Shown: positions 35,284 to 44,349, numbered from the stretch's first letter. The stretch is 64,000 bases of DNA from Pseudomonas protegens (GCF_013407925.2 NZ_CP060201.1:3348001-3412000); one strand, 5' to 3'. Notes: generated from the letters alone by a model not told the origin. Numbers and translations are program-made.

Positions 35284-36234
35284 ATGAGTAAGGTAAGTGT
35301 GTTGGTGGTGGATGACGCTTCGTTCATTCGTGACCTGGTGAAGAAGTGCCTGCGCAACTACTTCCCTGGCATCAAGATCGAAGACGCGATCAACGGCAAG
35401 AAGGCCCAGGCGATGCTCGCCCGCGAAGCCTTCGACCTGGTCCTGTGCGATTGGGAAATGCCGGAAATGTCCGGCCTTGAGCTGCTGACCTGGTGCCGTG
35501 AGCAAGAGTCCATGAAGTCCATGCCGTTCGTCATGGTCACCAGCCGGGGCGACAAGGAAAACGTGGTGCAGGCGATCCAGGCCGGGGTTTCCGGTTATGT
35601 GAGCAAGCCTTTCACCAACGAACAGCTGCTGACCAAGGTCAAGCAGGCGCTGAACAAGGTCGGCAAGCTCGACACCTTGATGAACAGCGCGCCGACCAAG
35701 ATGAACTCGGCCTTCGGCAATGACTCCCTGAGCGCCCTGACCGGTGGCAAGCCGGCGGCGGTGGGGGCGGCTTCCGCTCCGGTCAATCCGTTCGCCAAAC
35801 CAGCGGCCGCAGCGCCGGCCACCGCCGCGGCACCGGCACGCGGCTTGCTCAATAGCCCTCCGGTCAAGGCCCCGACGCCCGCGGCAGCGGCCAGTGGCGG
35901 TCGTGGCCAGGGTCAACTGCGGTTGTCCAGCGGCAACCAGCCGTGCGTGATCAAGGCCCTGAGCATCAAGGAAGCGTTGCTGGTGGTGAAGCGCACCGAC
36001 AGCCTGCCGCAGGTGCTGGAAAGCGCGGTGCTGGACCTGGAGCAGGGCGACAACGCCGAAGTGGCGCGGCTCAATGGCTACCTGCATGCGGTGGTGGCGT
36101 TGGAGCCCAAGCCGGACAGCGAGTGGCTGCAGCTGACCTTCCGTTTCGTCGACCAGGACGCACAAAAGCTCGACTACATCTCGCGCCTGATCGCCCGCGG
36201 CACCGCGCAGAAGCATTTCGTTCCCGGCGCCTGA
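35284..36234 (+). CDS. CheY-like response regulator with a C-terminal PilZ-like or unknown domain
   Basis: A 316-residue protein. Residues 1-125 are a receiver: VLVVDDASFIRDLV, the phosphoacceptor aspartate in LVLCDWEMPEMSG, the VTSRG threonine/serine site and VSGYVSKPF with the lysine. A low-complexity Ala/Pro linker (residues about 160-210) follows. The C-terminal 100 residues (IKEALLVVKRTDSLPQVLESAV) are not a DNA-binding domain I know. AAAGGGGTGGTCG precedes the ATG. No partner kinase is adjacent. The output role is unknown. Confidence 0.8.
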   Translation: MSKVSVLVVDDASFIRDLVKKCLRNYFPGIKIEDAINGKKAQAMLAREAFDLVLCDWEMPEMSGLELLTWCREQESMKSMPFVMVTSRGDKENVVQAIQAGVSGYVSKPFTNEQLLTKVKQALNKVGKLDTLMNSAPTKMNSAFGNDSLSALTGGKPAAVGAASAPVNPFAKPAAAAPATAAAPARGLLNSPPVKAPTPAAAASGGRGQGQLRLSSGNQPCVIKALSIKEALLVVKRTDSLPQVLESAVLDLEQGDNAEVARLNGYLHAVVALEPKPDSEWLQLTFRFVDQDAQKLDYISRLIARGTAQKHFVPGA

Positions 36235-36268
36235 TCCTCCCAGTCCGCTTTGTCGGAGCTGGCTTGCT

Positions 36269-36354
36269 GTAGGAGCTGGCTTGCCAGCGAAAGCGTCCGC
36301 AAGAGCAACACAAGGCTTGTGGGCCTCTTCGCCGGCAAGCCGGCTCCTCCGAGG
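36269..36354. repeat. REP element, type A pair
   Basis: GTAGGAGCTGGCTTGCCAGC at the left and GCCGGCAAGCCGGCTCCTCC at the right; a truncated extra half (TCGGAGCTGGCTTGC) lies just upstream at 36253. Confidence 0.75.
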
Positions 36355-36686
36355 ATCGAGGCTGCGGAAACCTGCGGAAAACACTTTTCCCGTTGCGGAT
36401 TTTTGCCTTGCGCTGAGGCGGCCTGCCGCGCCATCCCGCTATCGAGCGAACCACTCGCAACCTAGGCCGTAACCCTCAAGCCACAAGGCCCTCGCCGTAC
36501 CCCTCGGTACTTTCTGCCGTACGTCCGATTGATCTTTTTGCTCTTGATTTATATCTGTTTGGATATAGATTGCACAGAGCGCTCCGTGTCTTTCAGCGCT
36601 TGCGGCCATGCCTTGAAACAACCCGGCGCGGCCGGTCCTGGCCATGTTGATTAGCCTTGTTCCTGGTCATTAACAGGAGAGGTTCG
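36355..36686. other. Gene-free, unusually AT-rich stretch before the toxin-antitoxin pair
   Basis: No gene seen. Base composition drops in GC around 36525-36575, unlike the surroundings. The only clear structure is the palindrome at 36550-36567. This fits an acquired toxin-antitoxin module with its own promoter. Confidence 0.4.
36550..36567. promoter_or_regulatory. AT-rich palindrome, possible toxin-antitoxin operator
   Basis: TATATC and GATATA are separated by 6 bases. It lies 120 bp before the toxin ATG. HigA-type antitoxins bind short dyads near their promoter, so it could be the autoregulatory site; the distance is long for that. Confidence 0.4.
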
Positions 36687-37022
36687 ATGCCCAGGCACAA
36701 GGATGTGGTGTTTGTCGGGAGCGCGCTGCGGGATCTCAGGGCGTTCCCTGAAGATGCCCGGCGGGCCGCCGGTTTCCAGCTGGATCTGCTGCAGCAGGGT
36801 GAACAGCCCTACGATTGCAGGTCGGTGAAAACCATTGGCCCGGGCGTTTTCGAGATCAGGATCCATGAGGATTCAGGGGCGTTTCGGGTGTTCTATGTGG
36901 TCAGGCGGCCCGCGGCCATCTATGTGCTGCACGCGGTGCGCAAGACCACCCGCAAGACCGAAGCGCGGGATATCGAACTGGCTCGCGCCAGATATCAGGA
37001 AGCAGGTTCACGCCATGACTGA
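36687..37022 (+). CDS. RelE/HigB-like (Gp49-like) toxin
   Basis: A 111-residue basic protein of the phage-derived Gp49-like/HigB type. KDVVFVGSALRDLRAFPEDAR and GVFEIRIHEDSGAFRVFYVV are followed by IYVLHAVRKTTRKTEARDIELAR, the typical end of this RelE-fold group. Known members cleave mRNA at the ribosome. AACAGGAGAGG before the ATG at 36687 decides the start. The antitoxin gene overlaps it by 8 bp, in the toxin-first order used by higBA. Confidence 0.85.
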   Translation: MPRHKDVVFVGSALRDLRAFPEDARRAAGFQLDLLQQGEQPYDCRSVKTIGPGVFEIRIHEDSGAFRVFYVVRRPAAIYVLHAVRKTTRKTEARDIELARARYQEAGSRHD

Positions 37023-37329
37023 TTCACCGGTTACTCAGCGGTTCACCAGTGTCTGGGATGCCCTTGAGGCCACTCCCCAGGAAGCCGCCAACATGCGCCT
37101 GCGGGCCAAGCTGATGCTCGAACTGGGCAAGACCGTGCAAGCCTGGGGCCTCTCGCAGAAGGAGGCCGCCAAGCGTCTCAATATCACCCAGCCACGGCTC
37201 AACGACGTGCTCAGCGGCAAGATCAACAAGTTCTCCCTCGATGCCCTGGTCAACCTCTCGGAGGCGGCCCATCTGGGGGTGGATCTGCGCTTCGATGGGC
37301 CAGGCCTGGAACCCCTGGTGCCGGCCTGA
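37015..37329 (+). CDS. XRE-type antitoxin (HigA-like)
   Basis: A 104-residue protein with a helix-turn-helix (WGLSQKEAAKRLNITQPRLNDVLSGKINKFSLDALVNL at residues about 45-82). It is the expected antitoxin and repressor of the overlapping toxin gene. The ATG lies inside the toxin's last codons, giving coupled translation. A longer frame through the toxin gene is rejected. Confidence 0.87.
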   Translation: MTDSPVTQRFTSVWDALEATPQEAANMRLRAKLMLELGKTVQAWGLSQKEAAKRLNITQPRLNDVLSGKINKFSLDALVNLSEAAHLGVDLRFDGPGLEPLVPA

Positions 37330-37390
37330 TTCACACAAGCTGCATATCCGGCTGTTAGCGTGGCTGCATCACCTGCCAAGAAGCTGCCCA

Positions 37391-38287
37391 ATGTTTGTGC
37401 GCCTGCTGCTGTTGTGCGGACTGTCCCTGCTGGCCACGTCGCTGGCGGCGATGACCGTCTACAAATCCGTCGACGCCGATGGCGTGGTGTCCTACAGCGA
37501 CCGGCCTTCGCCGGGAGCCCAGGCGTTCGTGTTTCACGACCGTATGGAAGAGCACCTGGAGCGTCAGGTGCGCCTGGATATCCACAAGCAAAAGGGCGTG
37601 GATGCGCTGTATGTACGCAATGACCTGTATGCGCCGGTGGAGATCGAGCTGGGCTTTGCCGCCCTGCGCAACGTCAAGGGTGCACCCGGGCGCCCCATCC
37701 GTCAGGTGCTGCCGGCCCGCAGCAGGCAGCGTCTGGCGCTGCTCACGGCGATTAACGCCGATCAGCCCCTGAGTTATGTGCCCCGGTTCCGTTACTCCCT
37801 GGGCGACCCGGCAGAGGCCACCCAGGCCTACCGCTACCCGTTGCCCTGGCGTGGCGGGCCGTTTCGCCTGACCCAGGGGGCCAATGGCCAATACAGCCAT
37901 TTCGGGCCCAGGAGCCGCTACGCGATGGACATCGCCATGCCGGTGGGTACACCGATCATTGCCGCCCGTGGCGGGGTGGTGGTCAAGACCGAGAATGCCC
38001 AGAACGGGCGGGGCGACAACCCGGCGGGCAACTTCGTCCGGGTACTGCACGATGACGGCACCATGGGCGTGTACCTGCACCTCAAGCAAGGTTCGGTCAG
38101 CGTGCGGGAAGGGCAGCGGGTGGCGGTGGGCAGCCCGCTGGGGTTGTCGGGCAACACCGGCAACAGCAGCGGGCCGCACCTGCATTTCGTGGTGCAGCGC
38201 AATACCGGGCTGGGGCTGGTGTCGATTCCCTATCAGTTCAACCAGCCGCTGGGGGATCTGCCGAATTTTGCCCTGGGCAAAAAATGA
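37391..38287 (+). CDS. M23-family peptidase with DUF4124 N-terminal domain
   Basis: A 298-residue protein with a signal peptide (MFVRLLLLCGLSLLATSLAA). A DUF4124-like segment (VYKSVDADGVVSYSDRPSPG) and a LytM/M23 domain at residues about 170-280 follow. The zinc ligands appear in YSHFGPRSRYAMDIAMP (H and D) and GPHLHFVV (H-x-H). Such enzymes cut peptidoglycan cross-links or activate amidases; here the metal site looks complete, so catalysis is likely. Envelope location. Confidence 0.88.
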   Translation: MFVRLLLLCGLSLLATSLAAMTVYKSVDADGVVSYSDRPSPGAQAFVFHDRMEEHLERQVRLDIHKQKGVDALYVRNDLYAPVEIELGFAALRNVKGAPGRPIRQVLPARSRQRLALLTAINADQPLSYVPRFRYSLGDPAEATQAYRYPLPWRGGPFRLTQGANGQYSHFGPRSRYAMDIAMPVGTPIIAARGGVVVKTENAQNGRGDNPAGNFVRVLHDDGTMGVYLHLKQGSVSVREGQRVAVGSPLGLSGNTGNSSGPHLHFVVQRNTGLGLVSIPYQFNQPLGDLPNFALGKK

Positions 38288-38296
38288 TCTTTGCCT

Positions 38297-38318
38297 GCAG
38301 GAGCCGGCTTGCCGGCGA
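38297..38318. repeat. REP element, type A (half unit)
   Basis: A single palindrome, GCAGGAGCCGGCTTGCCGGC, without its partner, just after the peptidase gene and before the convergent CorC-type gene. Confidence 0.55.
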
Positions 38319-38335
38319 ACGGCCCGAACGGCCCG

Positions 38336-39676
38336 TCAATCCAGCATCAGCACCTTGGCCAGGATGATCTTCGGTCCTTTCATCTTCTTGATGATGATGC
38401 GCAGGCCTTCGACTTCCAGCACTTCTTCCTCTTCCGGCACCCGTTTCAGGGTTTCGTAGACCAGGCCGGCGAGGGTTTCGGCTTCGATATGGTCCAGGTC
38501 GATGCCCAGCAGGCGCTCGACCTTGAACAGCGGCGTGTCACCGCGCACCAGCAGCTTGCCCGGCTGGTAGGCGAGGATGCCGCGCTCGGTCTTGCGGTGT
38601 TCGTCCTGGATGTCGCCCACCAGCACTTCCAGCACGTCTTCCATGGTCAGGTAGCCAATGACCTTGCCGTCGGCTTCTTCCACCAGGGCGAAGTGCGAGC
38701 CGCCCTTGCGGAACTGTTCCAGCAGTTGCGACAGCGGCATGTGCCGCGACACGCGCTCCAGCGGGCGGGTCAGCTCGGCCAGGTTGAACGACTCGGGAAT
38801 GTGGTCCAGGGCCGCCAGTTCCAGCAGCAGGTCCTTGATGTGCAGCAGGCCGACGAACTCGTTGCGCTCGCTGTCGTAGACCGGGTAGCGGCTGAACTTG
38901 TGACGACGGAACAGGGCGAGGATTTCCTTGAGCGGCGCGTTGAACTCGACGCTGATCAGGTCTTCCCGGGAGTTGGCCCAGTCCACCACTTCCAGTTCGC
39001 CCATTTCCACCGCCGAGGCCAGTACGCGCATGCCCTGGTCGCTGGGGTCCTGGCCGCGGCTGGAGTGCAGGATCAGCTTGAGCTCTTCACGGCTGTAGTG
39101 GTGCTCGTGGTGCGGGCCGGGCTCGCCCTGGCCGGCGATGCGCAGGATGGTGTTGGCGCTGGCGTTGAGCAGGTAGATGGCCGGGTACATCAGCCAGTAG
39201 AACAGGTACAGCGGCACCGCGGTCCACAGCGACAGCAGCTCCGGCTTGCGGATCGCCCAGGATTTGGGCGCCAGCTCGCCGACCACGATGTGCAGGTAGG
39301 AAATGATGAAGAACGCGGTGAAGAACGACACGCCGCGGATCACTTCCGGGGAGTTCACGCCCACCGCGCCCAGCAGCGGCTCCAGCAGGTGGGCGAACGC
39401 CGGCTCACCAACCCAGCCCAGGCCCAGGGAGGCCAGGGTGATGCCCAGCTGGCAGGCCGAGAGGTAGGCATCGAGCTGGCTGTGCACGGTACGCAGGATC
39501 TGTCCGCGCCAGCCGTTCTTGTGGGCGATGGCTTCGACCCGGGTCGAGCGCAGCTTGACCATGGCGAACTCCGCCGCAACGAAAAAACCGTTGAGCAGGA
39601 CCAGGATCAGAGCAAAAAGAATCATGCCGAAGTCGGCGAACAGAGACGCGAGGGTAAAACCAGGGGACGGGTCCAT
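38336..39676 (-). CDS. CorC/HlyC-family (CNNM-CBS) membrane protein
   Basis: A 446-residue protein. Residues about 1-200 are a CNNM/DUF21 membrane domain (LALILVLLNGFFVAAEFAMVKLR, ACQLGITLASLGLGWVGEPA). Then a CBS pair (KFSRYPVYDSERNEFVGLLHIKDLL) and a C-terminal transporter-associated domain (GDTPLFKVERLLGIDLDH) follow. Members are annotated hemolysin or magnesium/cobalt efflux proteins; magnesium transport is the best-supported role. Signatures are clear, substrate is not. Confidence 0.88.
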   Translation of the reverse strand: MDPSPGFTLASLFADFGMILFALILVLLNGFFVAAEFAMVKLRSTRVEAIAHKNGWRGQILRTVHSQLDAYLSACQLGITLASLGLGWVGEPAFAHLLEPLLGAVGVNSPEVIRGVSFFTAFFIISYLHIVVGELAPKSWAIRKPELLSLWTAVPLYLFYWLMYPAIYLLNASANTILRIAGQGEPGPHHEHHYSREELKLILHSSRGQDPSDQGMRVLASAVEMGELEVVDWANSREDLISVEFNAPLKEILALFRRHKFSRYPVYDSERNEFVGLLHIKDLLLELAALDHIPESFNLAELTRPLERVSRHMPLSQLLEQFRKGGSHFALVEEADGKVIGYLTMEDVLEVLVGDIQDEHRKTERGILAYQPGKLLVRGDTPLFKVERLLGIDLDHIEAETLAGLVYETLKRVPEEEEVLEVEGLRIIIKKMKGPKIILAKVLMLD

Positions 39677-39793
39677 GATGGAGTTTTGCGGGTTCCGTGT
39701 ATTCGAAAAAGAAGGAAAGGCGGTGCCTGAAAGGCAGGCACAAGTGACGCAATGTAGCGGCTGACAGGGCGATTGCCTAGGGGCACGCCACGG

Positions 39794-41140
39794 TCAGCGC
39801 TGTTCGGTCAGGCCGGCGGCGGTGGTTTTTTTCACCTGGGCCGGGGCGAAATGGCAGGTAAAGGTGCTGCCGTGGCCCAGCACGCTGCTGATTTCCAGGC
39901 GCGCGCGGTGGCGCAGCAGCACGTGCTTGACGATGGCCAGGCCCAGGCCGGTGCCGCCGGTGTTGGAGTTGCGGCTTGAATCCACCCGGTAGAAACGCTC
40001 GGTGAGGCGCGGCAGGTGCTTGTTGTCGATGCCGATCCCCGAATCCTGCACGCTCAGGTGCGCGCCCTGGTCGTCGCCCCACCAGCGGATGCGGATGTTG
40101 CCTTCGGCCGGGGTGTATTTCACCGCGTTGAACACCAGGTTGGAGAAGGCGCTGCGCAGTTCCGCCTCGCTACCCTTGAGTTGCACCGAGGCATCGGCTT
40201 CCAGGCTGATGCGCTGGTTGCGCTCCCCGGACAGCGCCTGGGCGTCGCTCTTGATCGATTGCAGCAGCACGTCGATGGGCACCGGCTGGTTGTCCGACGG
40301 GTAGTCGGTGGCCTCCAGCTTGGCCAGCAACAGCAGGTCGTTGAGCAGGGTCTGCATGCGCCCGCCTTGCTGCTGCATCTGCTGCAGGGCGCGGTTCCAG
40401 CGCGGGTTCACTTCCTCGACGTTGTCCAGCAGGGTTTCCAGGTAGCCGCAGATCACCGTCAACGGCGTGCGCAGCTCATGGGAGACGTTGGCGATGAAGT
40501 CCTTGCGCATCTGTTCCAGCTGGTGGATGCGGGTCACGTCGCGCACCAGCATCAGGTGCTCGTTGTTGCCGTAGCGGGTGATGTACAGCTGGATGCGCAC
40601 CCGGTCGTTGGCCGGGGAAGGGATCTCCAGCGGCTCGGCGTAGTTGTCCTGCTCGAAGTACTCCTTGAAGCGCGGATGACGCACCAGGTTGGTCACCGGC
40701 TGGCCGCTGTCCTGGGGTGTCTTGAGCCCCAGCAGGGTTTCGGCGGCGCGGTTCCACCACTCCAGGTTGCCGTCGCTGTCGAGCATGATCACCGCGTCTT
40801 TCAGGGCCGCGGTGGACTCCTGGACCCGGTCGATCACCGCTTGCAGGCGCCCGCGTACCCGCTGATCGCGGCGTTGCAGGTGATAGATGCTGTCGAACAC
40901 TTCGCCCCACAGGCCATAGCCATCGGGCGGCGCTTCGTCGGGTTGATGCAGGCGCAGCCATTCATGCAGGCGCAGCAGCTGCTTGAGGGTCCAGGCCAGG
41001 TAGAGGCCCAGGCCGGCGGCCAGGCTCCAGCCGTAGTAGCCGCTGATCAGGCCCACCAGCAAACAGCCGGTGATCAACAGCAACAAGTGGCGAATCAGGG
41101 TGCCATGCCAGTTTTGATTCACTTTGGGGAGCAGCTCCAT
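39794..41140 (-). CDS. phoR: Phosphate regulon sensor kinase PhoR
   Basis: A 448-residue histidine kinase. Two membrane helices near the start (LIRHLLLLITGCLLVGLIS), a PAS domain (ALKDAVIMLDSDGNLEWWNRAA), the phosphoacceptor histidine in FIANVSHELRTPLTVI, and ATPase boxes N (SNLVFNAVKYTP), G1 (VQDSGIGID) and G2 (GGTGLGLAIVKHVL). It phosphorylates PhoB. The start is uncertain: ATG at 41140 (MELLPKVNQNW) or GTG at 41122 (VNQNWHGT), the latter closer to known PhoR N-termini. Confidence 0.93.
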   Translation of the reverse strand: MELLPKVNQNWHGTLIRHLLLLITGCLLVGLISGYYGWSLAAGLGLYLAWTLKQLLRLHEWLRLHQPDEAPPDGYGLWGEVFDSIYHLQRRDQRVRGRLQAVIDRVQESTAALKDAVIMLDSDGNLEWWNRAAETLLGLKTPQDSGQPVTNLVRHPRFKEYFEQDNYAEPLEIPSPANDRVRIQLYITRYGNNEHLMLVRDVTRIHQLEQMRKDFIANVSHELRTPLTVICGYLETLLDNVEEVNPRWNRALQQMQQQGGRMQTLLNDLLLLAKLEATDYPSDNQPVPIDVLLQSIKSDAQALSGERNQRISLEADASVQLKGSEAELRSAFSNLVFNAVKYTPAEGNIRIRWWGDDQGAHLSVQDSGIGIDNKHLPRLTERFYRVDSSRNSNTGGTGLGLAIVKHVLLRHRARLEISSVLGHGSTFTCHFAPAQVKKTTAAGLTEQR

Positions 41141-41144
41141 GCTG

Positions 41145-41217
41145 TACGCCGCAAGCTGCAAGTTCAGAGGCCGTCGGTGATCAACGTGCCGCTTGTGGCT
41201 TGGAGCTTGCCGCTGTG
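41145..41217. repeat. Type D intergenic repeat between phoB and phoR
   Basis: Contains GCCGCAAGCTGCAAGTT and GTGGCTTGGAGCTTGCCGC, the same words as in the pst operon repeats. It separates phoB from phoR by about 80 bp. Confidence 0.55.
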
Positions 41218-41218
41218 G

Positions 41219-41908
41219 TTAGGCCTTGGTGGAAAAACGATAGCCGGTGCCGCGCACGGTTTGTACCAGATTCTCGTAGGCGTCACCCAGGGCTTTGCGC
41301 AGCCGGCGGATGTGCACGTCCACGGTGCGTTCTTCGACGTACACGTTGCCGCCCCAGACCTGATCCAGCAGCTGGCCGCGGGTGTAGGCGCGCTCCTGGT
41401 GGGTCATGAAGAACTGCAGCAGGCGGTATTCGGTGGGGCCCATCTCCGCCGGTTTGCCGTCGATGGTCACCCGGTGGCTGATGGGGTCCAGCAGCAGGCC
41501 GCCGACTTCGATCGGCGCCTCGCCATCGGTGGGGCCGGCGCGGCGCAGCACGGCCTTGAGGCGGGCCACCAGCTCGCGGGGGGAGAACGGCTTGGTGATG
41601 TAGTCGTCGGCGCCGACTTCCAGGCCCTGGATCTTGTTGTCCTCTTCGCCCTTGGCGGTGAGCATGATGATCGGGATGTCCCCGGTCAGTTCGTCGCGCT
41701 TGAGGCGCCGCGCCAGCTCGATGCCGGAGGTGCCGGGGAGCATCCAGTCCAGCAGGATCAGGTCCGGCTTGCGGTCGACGATGATGGCATGGGCTTGCTG
41801 GGAGTTCTCTGCCTCCATGCAGTCATAGCCGGCCATTTCCAACGCGACGGCGATCATTTCGCGAATCGGCGCTTCGTCGTCAACGATCAGAATGCTTCTG
41901 CCAACCAT
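41219..41908 (-). CDS. phoB: Phosphate regulon response regulator PhoB
   Basis: A 229-residue OmpR-family regulator. Receiver: [14 protein letters not shown], the phosphoacceptor aspartate in [13 protein letters not shown], and [22 protein letters not shown]. Winged-helix domain: [20 protein letters not shown] and [15 protein letters not shown]. It activates promoters with Pho boxes, four of which are seen in the window. AGAGGTTCC precedes the ATG at 41908. It is followed by phoR. Confidence 0.97.
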   Translation of the reverse strand: MVGRSILIVDDEAPIREMIAVALEMAGYDCMEAENSQQAHAIIVDRKPDLILLDWMLPGTSGIELARRLKRDELTGDIPIIMLTAKGEEDNKIQGLEVGADDYITKPFSPRELVARLKAVLRRAGPTDGEAPIEVGGLLLDPISHRVTIDGKPAEMGPTEYRLLQFFMTHQERAYTRGQLLDQVWGGNVYVEERTVDVHIRRLRKALGDAYENLVQTVRGTGYRFSTKA

Positions 41909-41919
41909 GCTGGAACCTC

Positions 41920-41937
41920 TTGTCATTTAACTGTCTT
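41920..41937 (+). promoter_or_regulatory. Pho-box-like site facing the divergent gene at 42060
   Basis: TTGTCAT, TTAA spacer, CTGTCTT on the plus strand: 12 of 14 conserved positions match the Pho box. TTAGAT lies 8 bases further on as a possible -10. It lies inside the phoB leader and points to the gene at 42060, about 120 bp away. It could drive that gene or modulate phoB. Confidence 0.5.
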
Positions 41938-41960
41938 GCGCCGCATTAGATAACGGAATT

Positions 41961-41978
41961 ATTGCAGTCGTGTGACAG
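41961..41978 (-). promoter_or_regulatory. Pho box upstream of phoB
   Basis: On the minus strand CTGTCAC, ACGA spacer, CTGCAAT. TATCTA follows about 10 bases on as a -10. It explains autoactivation of phoB-phoR. The second heptamer is weak. Confidence 0.7.
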
Positions 41979-42059
41979 TATTTCAGGTGGCGCAACGCAC
42001 TTCAGCTTCCTCGACTAAGCTTTGAGTCCGATTCCTGACAACCACAAAAGAAGGTTTCC

Positions 42060-42443
42060 ATGACTCTGTTCAAGCAATCGTTGAAAGTCCTGCTGGTGGG
42101 CGCGGTCCTGGCCCTGCCGACATTCGCCCTGGCCGCCGACCCGGCGATGAGCAAGGACGGCGTGCTGGTGGATCACAAGGGCATGACCCTCTACACCTTT
42201 GCCAAGGATGCCGGTGGCAAGTCCATGTGCAACGACAAATGCGCCGCCAACTGGCCGCCGCTGATGGCCGAGGGCAGTGACAAGGCCATGGGCAAGTGGA
42301 CGGTGATCAAGCGCGACGACGGCAAGATGCAATGGGCCTATGACGGCAAGCCGCTGTATGGCTTCGTGATGGACAAGAAGGCCGGTGACATGACCGGCGA
42401 AGGCAAGATGGACGGCGCCTGGAAGGTCGCCAAGTCCGACTGA
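42060..42443 (+). CDS. Secreted protein of the COG4315/Lipoprotein_15 family
   Basis: A 127-residue protein with a signal peptide (LVGAVLALPTFALAADPA). Two copies of the family repeat follow: DGVLVDHKGMTLYTFAKDAG with CNDKCAANWPPLMA, and QWAYDGKPLYGFVMDKKAGD. The function of this repeat family is not known. AGAAGG precedes the ATG. It is divergent from phoB and has a Pho-box-like site upstream, so it may respond to phosphate. Confidence 0.85.
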   Translation: MTLFKQSLKVLLVGAVLALPTFALAADPAMSKDGVLVDHKGMTLYTFAKDAGGKSMCNDKCAANWPPLMAEGSDKAMGKWTVIKRDDGKMQWAYDGKPLYGFVMDKKAGDMTGEGKMDGAWKVAKSD

Positions 42444-42454
42444 CCCTGCCTGAC

Positions 42455-42476
42455 AGCGGCTACACCTGTAGCCGCT
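42455..42476. repeat. Short type B palindrome between convergent genes
   Basis: AGCGGCTACA and its complement TGTAGCCGCT are separated by CC. It lies between the convergent gene at 42060 and ubiA. There is no T-tract. Confidence 0.55.
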
Positions 42477-42525
42477 GCTGAGCCTGCGAAGCTGCGAAAA
42501 GGCCCGCAGGGCCTTGCTTGACGCT

Positions 42526-43416
42526 CTAGCGCAACGCGTAATCCAGCACCACGCCGATAAAGATCGCCATGCCCGCCCAGTGGTTGTGCAGGAAGGCCTT
42601 GAAGCATTTCATCCGGTCGCGATCCCGGGTGTACCAGAACTCCCAGGCAAAACATCCCGCCGCCACCGCCAGCCCCAGATGGAACCAGCCCCCCAGGTTA
42701 AAGCGTGCCCCGGCCAGCAGCAGGCAGCCCAGGGACAGGCCCTGCAGGGTGAGAATGATCACCCGGTCGGCATCGCCGAACAGGATCGCCGTGGACTTGA
42801 CCCCGATCTTCAGGTCGTCGTCGCGGTCGGTCATGGCGTAGTAGGTGTCGTAGCCCACGGTCCACAGCAGGTTGGCGATGTACAGCAGCCAGGCAGTGGC
42901 CGGCAATTCGCCGTTCTGCGCGGTGAAGGTCATCAGGATGCCCCAGGAATACGCCGCGCCCAGCACCACCTGCGGGTAATAGGTGTAGCGCTTCATGAAG
43001 GGGTAGCAGGCGGCCAGGGCCAGGGCACCGAACGACAGCCAGACCGTGGTGGCGTTGGTGCACAGCACCAGCAGGAAGGCCGCGCCCATGAGGATGGCGA
43101 ACAGCGCCAGGGCTTCCTTGGCGCTGACCTTGCCGGTGGCCAGGGGCCGCTGGTCGGTGCGCTTGACCTGGCCGTCGACCTTGCGGTCGGCGAAATCGTT
43201 GATGGCGCAGCCGCCGGCGCGGGTCAGCACCACGCCGAAGGTGAAGATCAGCACATGGCTCAGGGACGGCTGGCCCTCGGCGGCGATCCACAGCGCCACC
43301 AGGGTCGGCCACAGCAGCAGGTAGATGCCGATGGGCTTGTCCATGCGCGCCAGTTGCAGGAAGTCCCAGGCCCGCGGGTGCAGGCGATTGAGGGATTTGA
43401 GCAGGCTCAGGTACAT
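42526..43416 (-). CDS. ubiA: 4-hydroxybenzoate octaprenyltransferase
   Basis: A 296-residue membrane prenyltransferase of ubiquinone synthesis. The aspartate-rich motifs are [16 protein letters not shown] and [36 protein letters not shown] is typical of the N-terminus. About eight hydrophobic segments are visible. The ATG overlaps the ubiC stop as TGATG, so the two are coupled. The longer frame upstream lies in ubiC. Confidence 0.96.
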   Translation of the reverse strand: MYLSLLKSLNRLHPRAWDFLQLARMDKPIGIYLLLWPTLVALWIAAEGQPSLSHVLIFTFGVVLTRAGGCAINDFADRKVDGQVKRTDQRPLATGKVSAKEALALFAILMGAAFLLVLCTNATTVWLSFGALALAACYPFMKRYTYYPQVVLGAAYSWGILMTFTAQNGELPATAWLLYIANLLWTVGYDTYYAMTDRDDDLKIGVKSTAILFGDADRVIILTLQGLSLGCLLLAGARFNLGGWFHLGLAVAAGCFAWEFWYTRDRDRMKCFKAFLHNHWAGMAIFIGVVLDYALR

Positions 43417-43979
43417 CAGCAGGCCTCCGGTCGGGCGTCTATGGCGGTCCACAGGCTGGGCAGGAAGACTTCCGCCACCAGCAGGCTCAGGGGCCCGCGA
43501 TCGAAGCGTGAGCGCCGGCCCCACAGGCCGCTGTTGGCAACGGCGGCGGGCAGCCAGTCTTGAGGATAGCGGCAGACTTCAATCGGCTGGCGGGTGAAGG
43601 CCTGGTCGCAGAACAGCAACTCGCCCAGCGAGCGGCTGCCCAGTTCGTCGATATTCAGGCCGCCTTCGAGCAGGGCACTGCGGGCGGCCACGCTGCGGGC
43701 GAAGACCCAGGCTTCGCCGTGGCCCCGCAGGTACACCTCGCGGACCCAGCCTTCGCTCTGTGCGGGCAGGCCCAGGGCCGCGCATTCGTCGTGGCGCAGG
43801 GTCTGCCACTCTTCCACCAGCGGCGTGACGCTGAAGCCGTTTTGCGAAAGTCGGGTCAGGCGCCGGGTCAGCGATCCTTCGTCGAACAGCCAGTTCGCAA
43901 CAGGTGCGCCAGGGAACGGGGACAAACGGCTTTGCACCAGCCAGGTCGGGGCCGGAGCGGGGGGCATTGAGTGCGGCAC
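43416..43979 (-). CDS. ubiC: Chorismate lyase
   Basis: A 187-residue enzyme that splits chorismate into 4-hydroxybenzoate and pyruvate, the first committed step of ubiquinone synthesis. [20 protein letters not shown] and the C-terminal [22 protein letters not shown] fit UbiC. An ATG four codons later (MPPAPAP) is an alternative start. It supplies UbiA, encoded next. Confidence 0.93.
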   Translation of the reverse strand: MPHSMPPAPAPTWLVQSRLSPFPGAPVANWLFDEGSLTRRLTRLSQNGFSVTPLVEEWQTLRHDECAALGLPAQSEGWVREVYLRGHGEAWVFARSVAARSALLEGGLNIDELGSRSLGELLFCDQAFTRQPIEVCRYPQDWLPAAVANSGLWGRRSRFDRGPLSLLVAEVFLPSLWTAIDARPEAC

Positions 43980-44181
43980 AGTGGGTCAGTATTGGCAGCA
44001 AATGAGGCGGCGAGCTTAGCATGACGACCGGCGATTTTGATTGATCCAGGACGTCCGGCGACACGAACCTGCTTGCATCTGCCGGTAGTGATCAGTAAAA
44101 AACCCCAGTGCCGAACGCTGATCAGCGTGGCCTTTAGAGTCGATTCATCGACCGAGCCTGAACTCCCGAGGAAATGCAGCA

Positions 44182-44349
44182 ATGAAAAAGTGGCAATGTG
44201 TGGTCTGCGGCCTGATTTATAACGAAGCGGAAGGTTGGCCGGATGACGGCATTTTGCCGGGGACCCGTTGGGAAGATGTGCCCGAAGACTGGCTCTGCCC
44301 GGATTGCGGCGTGGGCAAGGCGGATTTCGAAATGATCGAGATCGCTTGA
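44182..44349 (+). CDS. rubA: Rubredoxin
   Basis: 55 residues beginning [18 protein letters not shown] and ending [21 protein letters not shown]. The two C-x2-C motifs bind one iron. GAGGAAATGCAGCA precedes the ATG. The rubredoxin reductase gene follows after 43 bp. In pseudomonads the pair passes electrons to alkane hydroxylases or other oxidases; no hydroxylase is nearby here. Confidence 0.95.
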   Translation: MKKWQCVVCGLIYNEAEGWPDDGILPGTRWEDVPEDWLCPDCGVGKADFEMIEIA

